In this document: one piece after another, positions 28,289 to 40,800 of the stretch
How positions within the stretch are numbered: the stretch's first letter is position 1
How the letters are laid out: the number at the start of each line of letters is the position of its first letter
Assembly: GCA_013365325.1 (NCBI GenBank)
Contig: JABVXV010000127.1
Span: forward strand, 1 to 64,000
Source of the DNA: Dipetalonema caudispina
Lineage: Eukaryota > Nematoda > Chromadorea > Rhabditida > Onchocercidae
Length of the DNA stretch: 64,000 nt
Direction: 5' to 3'
Program-made: the position numbers and the translations under genes
The notes under the pieces: generated by a model
Told to the model about the DNA's origin: nothing
Databases searched by the model: none
The model's input: the letters and a program-made list of their open reading frames with translations, nothing else

Positions 28289-29485
28289 TTTAATGCATCA
28301 AAAAGTAATATCAGTAGCGTTTTTAATGACAGACATACCTTAATCGACCGCAAATTTAAATTTTTTAAGAATCACTTAAAATTTTCAAAACTTTAAAAAA
28401 GCTTAAATAAATTCAAGCTTCAGCAAAAATTTTCTGACTAAAAGTCTGAGTGATTATAATTTAATGTTGTAGAAAGCTGCCGCTTTTCTTTTTTTTTCTT
28501 TTATAACATATTGAAGTTTATTGAAATGTGAGCACCTCTAACAAGCGATAGCATTTTTAAGTTTTTTAAATTGGGCTTTATTACTTTGCTGTTTCTTATC
28601 ATTCCTCCAATATAGGATGGAACTAATCATAAATCAAATGACTAATGTAAATAATTAATTGTTTGATAATCTTTTAAGCTTTCTTAGACCTTTTGATACT
28701 TGTACATGTATAAAAAAAAAGAGGTGAAATTACTTTAAAGTCTTCATAAAACAGTGAAAACTTCATATCATATGCTTGATCGACGTTGAATATCTGTTAA
28801 ATTTGTTTACTGTTTAGTATTATCAGCTGTTTAAGTATGCAAATCAATTTTGCTAATAGCGGAAAAATGATATACGTAAATAGCTTTCGATATAGCATTT
28901 ATCCGATATTTAATGAAAATATTTTAGTAGTAATTCTGCCAACAATTTATTTTTCAATTCACCAAGCTTTCGTTAGCAATGTAGTGAAACAACAAAATAG
29001 AAATTAGAAAGCTTTTCAATCTTTTAATATTTGCTCCTTACTTTATGAAAAAGCTTGGAATAAACAAATCTTCCTAGGCTCTACGAGACATTTTATGCAA
29101 GATGGATGTAACGTATAGATGCTTTTACATTCAATGAGCCTTATGGCTTGGGCCTTTTGTGCAATCCTTGTAATATATGTAGCATATCACTGAATGAAGC
29201 GAATTTGTGAATTTCAGATTAAATTTTTGCCCTCTCTAATTTGGCAGAATGATTCAGAATCGTCGTTTAAATCAAATGATTTTTCTATAAAATGCATCAT
29301 ACTTTGCTTTTTAATTAATATTTATGAAGTGCGCTGCCGAGAAGAGATAAAGCGATTTAATTATTTGTCATTAGATATGCGTTATCACATTATATCTTTT
29401 ATCAACATAAATTATAGTTTTAATTACCATTAATGTAGAAGCTAATTAACAGCATGTATATTTGATTGGATTTATAAATGAAGCT

Positions 29486-29538
29486 AAATGCAATAATAAT
29501 GATAATAATTAATAATAATAACAATAATAATAATAATA

Positions 29539-29577
<39 letters not shown>

Positions 29578-29591
29578 AATAAATAAATAAA
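29486..29591. repeat. (AAT)n / (AAAT)n compound microsatellite
   Basis: Runs of AAT units with a few interruptions change into AAAT units at the right end. Confidence 0.9.
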
Positions 29592-29767
29592 CTGAATTAA
29601 AGTGGATCAAGTTTATTTTTCTCTGAAATGCGTTAAATTGATTTTACTTGAACTGAATCAATAATTTATTATTATGACGCTGCATAAATATTGCTATAGC
29701 AACCTAAAATGTTTATATTTTCTTTACTTGTCTTCCTGTTAATAAATATGACAAGAGGTGGTAAGGA

Positions 29768-29806
29768 GAAAGAGAGAGAGAGGGAGAGAGAGAGAGAGAG
29801 AGAAGG
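29768..29806. repeat. (GA)n microsatellite
   Basis: Purine-only GA repeat with small interruptions, about 215 bases before the first ARMC9 exon found. Confidence 0.85.
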
Positions 29807-30021
29807 ACAAAGAGAATTGAATGAGATTTGTTTAATTAAAAAAATGAAAATATCAAAAAGCGTGGTGCGTCAATAGCATACATAATTTATAATTTAACGT
29901 CTTAGTTTTTTGTATTTTCCCTTTTTTTTTCCTTTGTTTTAATTCTATCGCTTCACATTCAATTCAGTCTAATACGAAATAATTTAAGGATATAAATGAG
30001 CTAATTCATTTACAATTTCAG

Positions 30022-33000
30022 ATTCATTTATTAATTGAACAAGCCAAATATGCATTGAATGCCTTCATTCTTGCTATTATGGCGAAAAATTTGGAAGTGA
30101 ATAATGCATTTGCTAGTGCCGTACGTCGGGTATGGTTTTTTTTTTGCATAGTGTGATGTATAATGATAGCTTGTCCTATTTCATATTTCCTTTATAAACA
30201 ATAGATAATATATCTTGTTGATTGATCCAGCATTTTTTGTTGGAAGGAATAGTTTAACAGGTTTCTTAGTGTTTTACTGATAGAAAATAATTGTATGCCG
30301 GATACAGTTTACCTGAAAAGAGATATTAAGTCAAGATGTTGAAATGGTTGTGGCGTTTAAGAATATTTCATCATTTAAAAATGTTGGAATATTTTGAATT
30401 GTTATTAACACACACACACACACACACAAATAGATTATTTGGTTGTTTTTGTATTTGGTGTTGATCTTGATTCAGGAGAATTTGGAGGGTCTTCTGCTAT
30501 TCATATATCAAATAAGTTCATAATCGATCTCTTTGCTCAATGTTTTTTCATATTCTATAAGGTAGTTTTAAAAATAAACTGTGAGAACTTGTCAAGTAAT
30601 AATATCCCATATAATGGCTAAGCTTATTGCTGTTGTTACTTGGCCATATTTCACATACTCTATGTAATACTTTGACATCAGTGTTCTTTTATTCTTTGTT
30701 ATTTGTAGAAAAGATTATTGTCTCATTTGGAGAACGACGAATGTGAGCAATTTTTCAAATGTTGGAACGAGCTATTTGTTGAAGAATGTAGTAAATCTGC
30801 GGAAGTAATTTCGCTGGAATTCAATATTCATTTGTACTTCGTGACACTTCCACTTCGTAAATCACCACCAGTTAGTGTATTCTTATCACATTTACCCCAT
30901 TTTTTAATCCTGTTTTCCATTCCCTTTTTTTTTCTGAAGCTGTAACGGATACAGCAAGGAACAACATAGTACGAAATGATGAAGGATGTTTCTGTGAGAT
31001 TTTCACTGCACAAGAGAATCAATAATAAAAAGCAAAAAAGAATGAAAATCAAAAATCATTAAAATAGTAAATTTAAAAAGGAATATGAAAGTTTGACTAA
31101 ATTTTTCAGAATAAAAAAGAATACCGGAAGAGGATCGATAGATTGAAGAAATTGTTGGAAGATGAAGGTGGCATTAGATATAGTACTGACGTCCAGCTTG
31201 TTCAATATTTTGCATTACCTTACGTTGCTGAACCTGAAAAACATCCTGTTTTCAGAGAACTTGTTCAAGTACGATTTGAAATTTCATCTCATACAAAATA
31301 GAATAGTTATTAACAAATAGAAAATTAAATTGGATAATCAATTCTATTGACTCCAAATGCTAAGTACGAAATCTGTTAATGTTTATTTGATTTTTTCTCT
31401 TGCATTATTTGATGCAGAAAAAAATTTCACCTTTCCATTTATTATATATTTCCTTGTTTTATTCATATTATTTATATTTCTCAACCTTTTTTCTTTATTG
31501 TTGTTGTTGTTGTTATTGTTATTGTTTAATTGCAGAAGAAGTGGGCCAAAAGTCTTTTTGAGAATTTAAACGCATTTCTGGCAAATTATGCGACAAAAAT
31601 CGATGAATCTCAAAATATTTTGTTGCAAAAGTGGATGGTTTGTTTATTTGAAACATTTCTTATTTACATTCTATCTAAAAAATCTTCAGTTGTTTAATCC
31701 CAAAAATATTGAAATAATCCTAATTATATTATTGTTTATCTTTTCTTTTTTTTAAGCATATTCATTTAGATGTATAAAAATTTATTTTGATTGAATTTAT
31801 GATTATTTAATACAATTATACTCCAACTGCTCCAATCAAGCTAGTCATTATATAATTTAGATTTTTAAATAATAAATATATTAGTTTTCCTTTTTTTTTT
31901 TTTTTTCAGACAGCTTATCGATTACAGTATAATGAATTGTTGGAAAAAAAATGTCGTAAATTACAATATGATTACTATCGGATTGTTGATATTATGAACG
32001 AAATGTTTGACTATATGGAACAATCAAATCAAGAAGTGGGAGGGCGCTATTTCCTTAATTGTTACCTTAAATATTTCGAATTGCTAAATGATTGCTGCTA
32101 TATTTATATTTCTATAATCATTGAAACCAATTTAGTTGTTGCAGGTGAATCATCTGTCACCTGAATATATCATGGAAATAAAGGCGCGTTTTGCAGATGC
32201 AACAGCAGATGCAGAAGAACATATGCAAGCAAGTATTGTTGCTATAAATGAAACAATGGTAAGATACTTTTCAGATATTGTTATAATTAATTTAAATTTG
32301 TTAGGAATGCTGATAATTTCAGATTGGAAAGTTTCTGATAATTTTAGGATAAAAAAGGTGGTGATAAGCCTAAAAAATCGAGTATAAGTACAAAAAAGAA
32401 GAATAAAGTAATGATAAATGATGAATCAGTTGGAAATTTGGCGCCAACTGTCCGATCGCAATCACTTATCAAATTGTTCGTTCTCTTTTTTCTTTTTTTT
32501 TTTTTGTCTTTTAGAAAAGGTTTATATTGTCAAAACAAGCAATACTATCATGAAAGTAAGTTGCTTGAAAAGAGAATTTTCACATTAACAGAAATAAACG
32601 AATTTATTTTTAATTAACAAAATTGAAATTATATTATAGCTTATAAAATATCTTTGCTAAAATATTATAAGGATTATTTTCAAATGTTGGCCTTACTCGT
32701 TATTCTAAATAGCATATAAATTACCTGCTCTATTTTAAATTATCATCAGTTTATGAGATATAAAATAACGCTTGTCATCAGATCAAATGATAGCATATCA
32801 GATCGTTCAGTTACTTTTTTTCATAGTAAAACTGAAAGCAAAACAAATTTTTCCACATTTAAAAATACGTTGTATATTGTATATTGTATGTATTAATGCT
32901 TCTCTGCCAATAAATTGAATTCTTTCTTAGACAAAATGAATAAATAAATAATGATAGCTTTAAAATATATGGAATTAAATTTATGAAAAAAGTGGAAATG

Positions 33001-36000
33001 TAGTAATAAAAGTTGCAAATGCAGAAAAGAGAGGAAAGAAGAGGAGGAAGTGATAATGGATGATGTGATTGGAAGACTCAATTATACCAAAATTGGAAAT
33101 TGCTTAATTAAAAGTGCTTCGGGAAGGCTTAGTTGTCTTTTGTTACAGGCTTTACGTCAGGTAAGCATATTTGTAAAATAATTAAAATTTTTGCTCTACG
33201 ATTAAATATAATTCAAAATTAACATTTTTCATGTTATGAAAGCTTTATGATTGCAATTTCATCAGGGCCAAGTAAGCATTCAGTACAGTTTTTTCCGCAC
33301 AAATAAAAGGCTCGTAATTATAATTTACATAAGTAAAGCTTATGATTACGACTTTTTGCGATTAATTGAGACCTATGGATAACATTTTCTTATAAATAGT
33401 AATTTAGGCTTTACAGAATATATAAAATTATGACTTTCATAAATAATAAAAATACACATCAAATATTTTTCTAATATTTGAATATCAATTAAGGAAACCA
33501 ACTTACTGTCATCATAATTTTTGCATCAATTTCTAGTCTATTCTATTTGAACTAATGTATTTCTCACTCAAACTTAGAGTCAAGAATTATGATGAAATAA
33601 TTTTTCCATTCTTTTTTTTAGCGTATAACGCGAATACCAATTGAAAGTGCCGGACAAGTATTAGCAGTTTATGCAAATAATGATTTATTGTTATTAAAAC
33701 ATTTGAAAAATGTAAAAATTTTAGAATTTTCGAAAATCCTTAAATTTTAATTTTCTATTAAGTAAGTAATAAGTATTTTATATGATAAAAGCTTTTTTTT
33801 TTATTTTCTTTTTCTTCAATGGTTTTTACTTCAGCCTTTTATAAGATTTGCTAACAAGATATTTTATTAAATTTGGTTAGCTAACATCCCGCATTTTTAT
33901 CCTTCTGATAATTCCTTCAATGATCATTTGCAGAGCGTAGTAAGTGTGATAACATCACAAGGTGATAATGGAAATGATGCAAAAGAAGAATTGTGTCGCT
34001 TGCTTAATTCGATCGCATCATTTAGTCTTGGCCGGAATTATCTCTTGGCTAATAATCAGGGCAAAGAATTAATTGCAACATTAACGACGGCTTTAAAGAC
34101 CAAGAAATTACACCATTATGCTGGTGAACATGTCCTAGCAACACTTCAAAAGCTTAGCATAAGGTTTTTAGTTACATTTCCAAAAAAAGAAGAATTATTT
34201 TGAAAAGAGAAACTATTTGCAAAGAAAAAAGCACTACGTGGAAAAAAAGAAAAACTAATATAAAATAATTTGTTATATTTTTGATAATTTGTGGAAATGA
34301 TTTTTGAAATTTTGATTTTTTTCCGTAAATTTCTCAATTTTTCCTAATGCTCTTTGCACATTTCAATTTAAATTACCTTCAAGTAATTCAATAATAATAG
34401 TAATAGAGCAGTTTTGAACATTCTATATGATTCCTGAGCATATATTATTTCAATAATTAAATAAATTATCTTAGTATAAAAGTAAAAAAAAGTCCCATAA
34501 TCGCATCTTTGATCTACTAGAAAGTAATGATTATCTTCAACAATCTTTAATTTTTTTTTCTTTATAAATATTTCAGATCATCGGTGCAAAAGGAATTGAT
34601 AAAACTCGGTATGGTAGAATGGTTATCACTATATCTCGGGGGTAATCTAAGTCCAACAGCACTTGATTATGGCTGTGCATTATTGTTAAATTTGTGCTTA
34701 GATCCATCTGGAAGATCAGCAGCTTCACGTGTCTCCACAATTTTTACTACAACAATAGCGAATTTAATATCTAATCATAAATTGCAGGTAATATGATCAC
34801 TAAAATTTTATCATGCCTTACTTACGTCCATGAAACTTCGAATTATTATGGTCAATTAGAAATATTTATATCCTATTTGTTTAATTTTTCTTATGTTAAA
34901 ACTGGTACTCGAAATCGAAAGTCCTTGTTAATAAATTAAAAATGGAATTTTTAAAACTTTTCGAGATTAATTCACGGCAATGGAACTTCTCCATCAATGT
35001 CGTTTATCACCCCCTCATTTCACATTTTGATTTGCTGCGGTGAACATTTCGGGGCAGGACAATGGAATGGGCAGTGATGGATTGGACGTAAAACAGAAGA
35101 ACTATTGAAAATACTCTTACAAATCGATTAAAATAAGAAAGGGAGAAAAAGAGAATATTATTAAAATTAAATTATTAAACAGCAATTTAAATTGATATCG
35201 AAGTGTAAGCGTCTAATTATTCATCCCGGTTAATTTTGACCTCAGATATGTTAACATTATCGAATTAATGACTAAATTTTTTAGTGAAAAAGTTAAGCTG
35301 AAATTATTTCAAGATACACGTAAATTTAAATAGTACAGCATAGATTCACATATAAGAAAGTTTCTATTCAAAAGTTTTGCCAACCAAATTTTTTTATCTC
35401 TTTTTATCTTAATATTGGATGATACCATATGTAAATTTAAATAGTAAAATATAAATGGACGTGTATGAAAATTTCTATTCAAAACTTTTGCCAACTAAAA
35501 TTTTTTTTTCCATTTTTTGTAACCATTAATGGATTTAGGTATGCACATATATTAATGGTATACTATTCACAATACTTGGTATTGCTCAAATAAAAGCACG
35601 AGTGAAAGAAATCAATCTGGTTAATACTGTCAAAGAGAAATTGAATAATCATCATTGTAAGGATGACGAAAAACAGCTACCGATTATTTACAAAATTCTT
35701 AACGGTGGTAAGATTCAGAATTATTTCTCAAATAAAGAATTAAACATGAACAAATGAAAGGGATCTGTGTAATGTTTTATTAATCCTTCATATTCTGTCT
35801 TCAAAATTTTGAATATTCTCATCTGATCCACATATCCGGAATAGTCTCATAGAATTCACTAATCGTTTTGATCTGCAGTTTGCAAGTAGCATATTTTTGC
35901 ATTTGAAATGTGAATTGTTTAGAAGTATATCATACGTGTAATTATTTTTCTGAATTGATGCAAGATAATAGGTAAGATAGTTTATTCGAATGACGAAATC

Positions 36001-37095
36001 TTCCAAACTTTTATCATCGTTAGTCCTATTTGAGATTTAATTACCTTCAATTCGATCTTAACGTAGTTTATATCGTCTATATCGTAGATATTCTGTATTA
36101 ATCTCGAAATATGGCATAGTTATGATTGCTCTAAGTCTTAAAATTACAATCAGCTGTTCGGACTACCGATAGTTTTCTTATCTGTTCGGAACTTGGATAG
36201 CTTAGATACATCATTCTTAATAATTCGAAGCTTCCGGCTTTCGTCAGGTCTAAGTCTGCAAGTTTTGTCTGGTCAGTAAATTCGGATCATCTGATGTAAG
36301 AAGCGAAACAAACCTTCCCAGTCTTTGTAAACTGACACCTCTGCAGCATGGCATACTAAAAAAAAGATATCAATAACATCTCATACCTTATCACTCGTTA
36401 TCGAACAACAGTCCATGACAAGGAACGAAATATGTGATCATATCGGAATTGTTCATTCATATCCGAAGGATTGATTGCATTTGCAGCTGTTCATGTAATT
36501 TCCAATTTTACTTTCTATTTTCAATCAGAAGATTAATTAAATTGAAGCTTGAATCTTGCCACTCTTCCCGACAAGTGTTAATTGAGAAGTGGGTAGGTTT
36601 CTTCTGACCATATATCAATAAAATTCATTATCATTTGTTTGATTATCAGCTCATCAGTTGATGAAGTTTCATCTTACATTTTCAATAGGCTCTACTGAAG
36701 CTCTGAAAGCTCTGCACGTCTTCTACTCACAATGATTGTAGGGAAAAAGAGGAGATGATAGCACATTAAAAATAAATTAAATTAGATATTGGGATCGGTG
36801 AATTAAGTTAGTTTTCTGCCACCCTTCTCTATCTCACTGCCAAGTATAGTACCAGTCGTCACCGTTGAATTTCTCTCTGAGATGACAACATTACGTAGTG
36901 AAATAAACGGAACGATAATGGCATCCTCCGTACAAATAAATGCCATTAAATGTTCCGTCTTTACTAAGATGTCAAGGGTGAATGGTATGTCTTGGAGAAC
37001 GCATAGCGTGACCGTTCGTTCATTACGGAAGTGATTGGTGGTGTCAGTTTGTACGGGAATTGTGTGACACACACACACACACACACACAAACATA

Positions 37096-37126
<31 letters not shown>

Positions 37127-37796
37127 GTACACATACACCATTCATTGCTACATTCAATTTTCCTTTAAAATTAACTGAGCGAACTTTTATTTATTCGAAT
37201 TTTCCATCGAAAAGTATGAAATTAATGGAGCTATGTGAGGATCAGTAGTAGTTACAATGATGGTACCAATGGTACCACTAGCATTTACGAGAAAAAAAAA
37301 AAAAAAAACAATGAGGAAGTTGGTAAGGTCATAAGAAAAGATTATGAGATCTATCACCTTTCATTTCTATTCATCCATTTATCTATTCTAAAAAGTAAAC
37401 AATGAGAAGTTTCAGATATGCCAACATTTTTTGTCAAGAATATCTTTGCCCTCGTGAAATGATTTTCAGATTGTCACCGTCATCAGGAATATATGTGTAT
37501 ATATTGGTGACGAAGGAAGTCCCTCTATCCATCCCACCTCTTGTGTGCCATGTATTTTAATATTGCCATAGCCAAGCTAATGATCGAACTATGTGCCTCA
37601 ATACTTCTAGAGAGATGGAAGACTGAAAGATAGATTGGGTAGGGCAAATAGGTGGGTGGGTAAGTAGGCGAATGGGCGGGTAAGTGAGTGGATGGGTAAG
37701 ACTTAGAGCAATAACGCAGATGACAGCATATAACAGAGAGAGGAACTTCTCTTCTTTCGAAAAAAAAAAATCCGAACACTATGATTTTCAATCAAG

Positions 37797-37827
<31 letters not shown>

Positions 37828-40800
37828 AAAGAGAAAGAGAGAGTGTTGGTCCTACATATGGCGCTATCAGTAATGTTGTTCGATCGTCGGCTGGTTGCTT
37901 TGAACGGCGTTCCGCAGGAGGAAGAGGAGGAGGAGGAGGAGGGACGATGTGCTTTGGCTCTTCGTGGCCGATCCCATCTCGGCGACAGCCACTGCCAGCT
38001 GTCTTTTCCTCACCCCCCACCCTTCACTTCTATTCTTCCCCCAACACCGTCGTTCTTTACTCTTTACTTCGACACATACATACACATACACACACATACA
38101 CACATACATACACATACACACATACATACCGATACATTGCATGTGCAAATATTTATTTCATTATGGATGAGAACAGCGGGATAGTTACCCACTGGAATCT
38201 TTCTCCTTCCTAAAGGGAATTGCTATCCATTTTTTTCCATTTTAATCTGAATCTCTCTAGGCAGATCAGGCAAGATTTTCCGGTTATATCGGTGATAACC
38301 GGTAGGATTTATTCATCCTAAGATATAAATAAGGAATACCTTCTCTCCCTCCTTCTCTCTCTCTCTCTTTTTCTCTCCATTTGTAGAAAGGAAGTGTCCC
38401 TTTTATGGAAGAGGTCTGGGAGATATCATTGGCGAGAGTATTGTGTCCAGCAGTAGAGAAAACATCTGATGAAGCAGCAGAGACGAAAGGTTGTCAATCA
38501 GATGATGGTGAAGTGACCTGGAAAAAAATATGAAAGGGGACGAACACTTCTTCCTCCTCCTTTTCCTTCTACTGCCCACTCAATCTCCTCTTAATTTCCC
38601 CCATATAAGAGGGGGAGGGGGTGTCATTTTCTGGGGCAGTTCAGGTGAGTTCAATCCCTGGCCTCTCTTCTTATTCCATTATAAAATGCCACTATTCCCA
38701 CTCTTCCCTTTGTGCTTATTCTCATTAAATCCTTCCTTCATTTTTACCTATCCGATACTAATGTCCTATACCTAATTCATCATTATTTCTCGATCTTGAT
38801 CTACCTAAAGTAACATCCTCTTCATCCTTCGTCTTCATAGATGTACAGAACACTATCATATCATCACACTTCTTGCGCCTTTTTTTTTTCCTTCCTCCAC
38901 TTACCTATCTGTAAGCAATAATGATAGAGGATGATGAGTCATGGACGTTCGTTTTGTTATATTTTGCATGATTCGTTGTTTACCGTGTTCCACTGGATAG
39001 ATCAGTTTATTTTGCTCCATTAAATTTGCTCTGATTTAGCTGTGGATGAGTCATCACCACCACTTCAGTATTACGTCAACAAGCATTTCAATATCCTCCC
39101 TTCCACTCCTTCTCCTTCCGTTCTTTCATTCGTTCACTTCGGTAATTCAGTTCTGGAATGAACTAAATTCTGGAGGTGAACAGTTTAAATGACTGTTAAA
39201 GAAGCAACGATCATACTGCGACATACCGGGATGAGAAACAGTTCTAGCAAATCCGTTCCTTTTTTTTTTTTTTGGAAACATCTTGGAGATGTAGCAGTCC
39301 TCCATTTTTTTCATTTAGTATAGACTGTAGTGTAAGTATTCTCGAATTCATTGAAAGATGATTCCTTCGAGGTTTACGTTTGGAGCGATGGTTTAATTTA
39401 TTAAGATCGGTTGAGAGGGTAAACTAACTCATTCTCTTTTTCTACAATTCAGTGTCACATACAAATTGAATTTGCAGCTTAAAGGACATATTAGCTTACT
39501 TTCGCAAATGCGTTATTCTGTAAACAATTTAGTTGTGTCCTTGGAATCTGTGATGTCCGGAAGCTATAGCATATTGTAATGGACTTAAGGCTTTATCGCA
39601 AGCCACCTGACCGGTACACTGAAGTAGATAGATATACCTAGGTCATAAATGACTGACGTTAAGGTGATCACGGTGATTAAGCTGTCTCGTTCAACACATT
39701 TCATTTAAATAGCATTCATTTCTCAGAGATATAAGCCATCCTGTAGTTTTGCTTAAGAAATATACACATTAAATACATTGATCATCTTAGCATATGGAAA
39801 TGGATTACGTCCGAGGGATTTGTTGCTAAGTAGCAGGGAAAATCAATTTACTGATAGATTTGATGATATGACCTCAAGTATGTTGTATTATGTCCTCATG
39901 GGTTAAGCTAGTTCTCAAAGGTCAAATAGTTGGTTATTCATACAAAGTACAAAGTATGTGTATGATTTGATTTAAAAGTCGAATTGTTTAGGTATCTGCA
40001 CGGCGGCATTTATAAGGTGCAAGGGAAGTGATATTTTTTGAATGTATCTGTCACAGAACAGTCAACGGTCAGCTTTCTCCGTAGTAGATATGGCTGGTTG
40101 GTGGGAAGGAAGCATTCAACAGTAGTTTTTTTTTTTCTTGCTTTTTTTTTTCTCTAGACTTTCTCGAGAAATAAGAAAAGATGAATTGCTGGGACAAGTT
40201 GGCTGCCTACCAATTGCCAAACTATCGGTTTTGTTCATCCATTCTGTTGGCGAGAGAGAATCCTCTGTTTCTAGGCCAGCCATTTTCTTCCTCTCTTTTC
40301 CTCTTCACGTTCTATGCACTACTTCAGACCACCCTTCAACTAATTTCATCGTAAAAGGTAACTTCATATAAGTGTATGTGTGGATTCATTTAACGTATAG
40401 ATATGAGTTCAACAAACATCTGTTCACGTAAGTCATCTGTCTAATATTGTTTGGCAAAAAAAGAAAGAAAATTGATGAGTAATTTTATTAAATCATTTAC
40501 TACTGAAATTATAGATGAATTTAATCTTAAATAGAATAAATCATTAAAATATGCATATCTACGTCTTATTACCCTTCTATCTTGACGTAAACCAATCCTA
40601 CCATAAATTTACTGTTCCCAACATCTCCTCCTATCTTATGTCAATATCTGTCTCTGTCTGTATGTGTATATATATGTGTGTGTGTGTGTGTTAGTTGCTA
40701 CAACTCAAAGGCTGTGGCCTCGAAGTAATTCTTTCCAATCTTCCTCCTACGTGCTAACACGTTTCTCAGTATATGTGCACATGCTTTGATCGTATGATAT

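Larger units (their letters stand above)
28289..30021. other. AT-rich region with simple repeats upstream of the ARMC9 exons
   Basis: This probably contains intron or promoter sequence of the ARMC9 gene. It holds an AAT/AAAT repeat (29486-29591) and a GA repeat (29768-29806). The open frame at 29194-29433 has no recognisable content. Confidence 0.5.

Noticed and set aside
37684..38184. 166-codon plus-strand and 105-codon minus-strand open frames
   Set aside because: Both run through GA and CA microsatellites and read as dipeptide or charged runs. They were not called as genes, though the GC-rich island beneath is reported.
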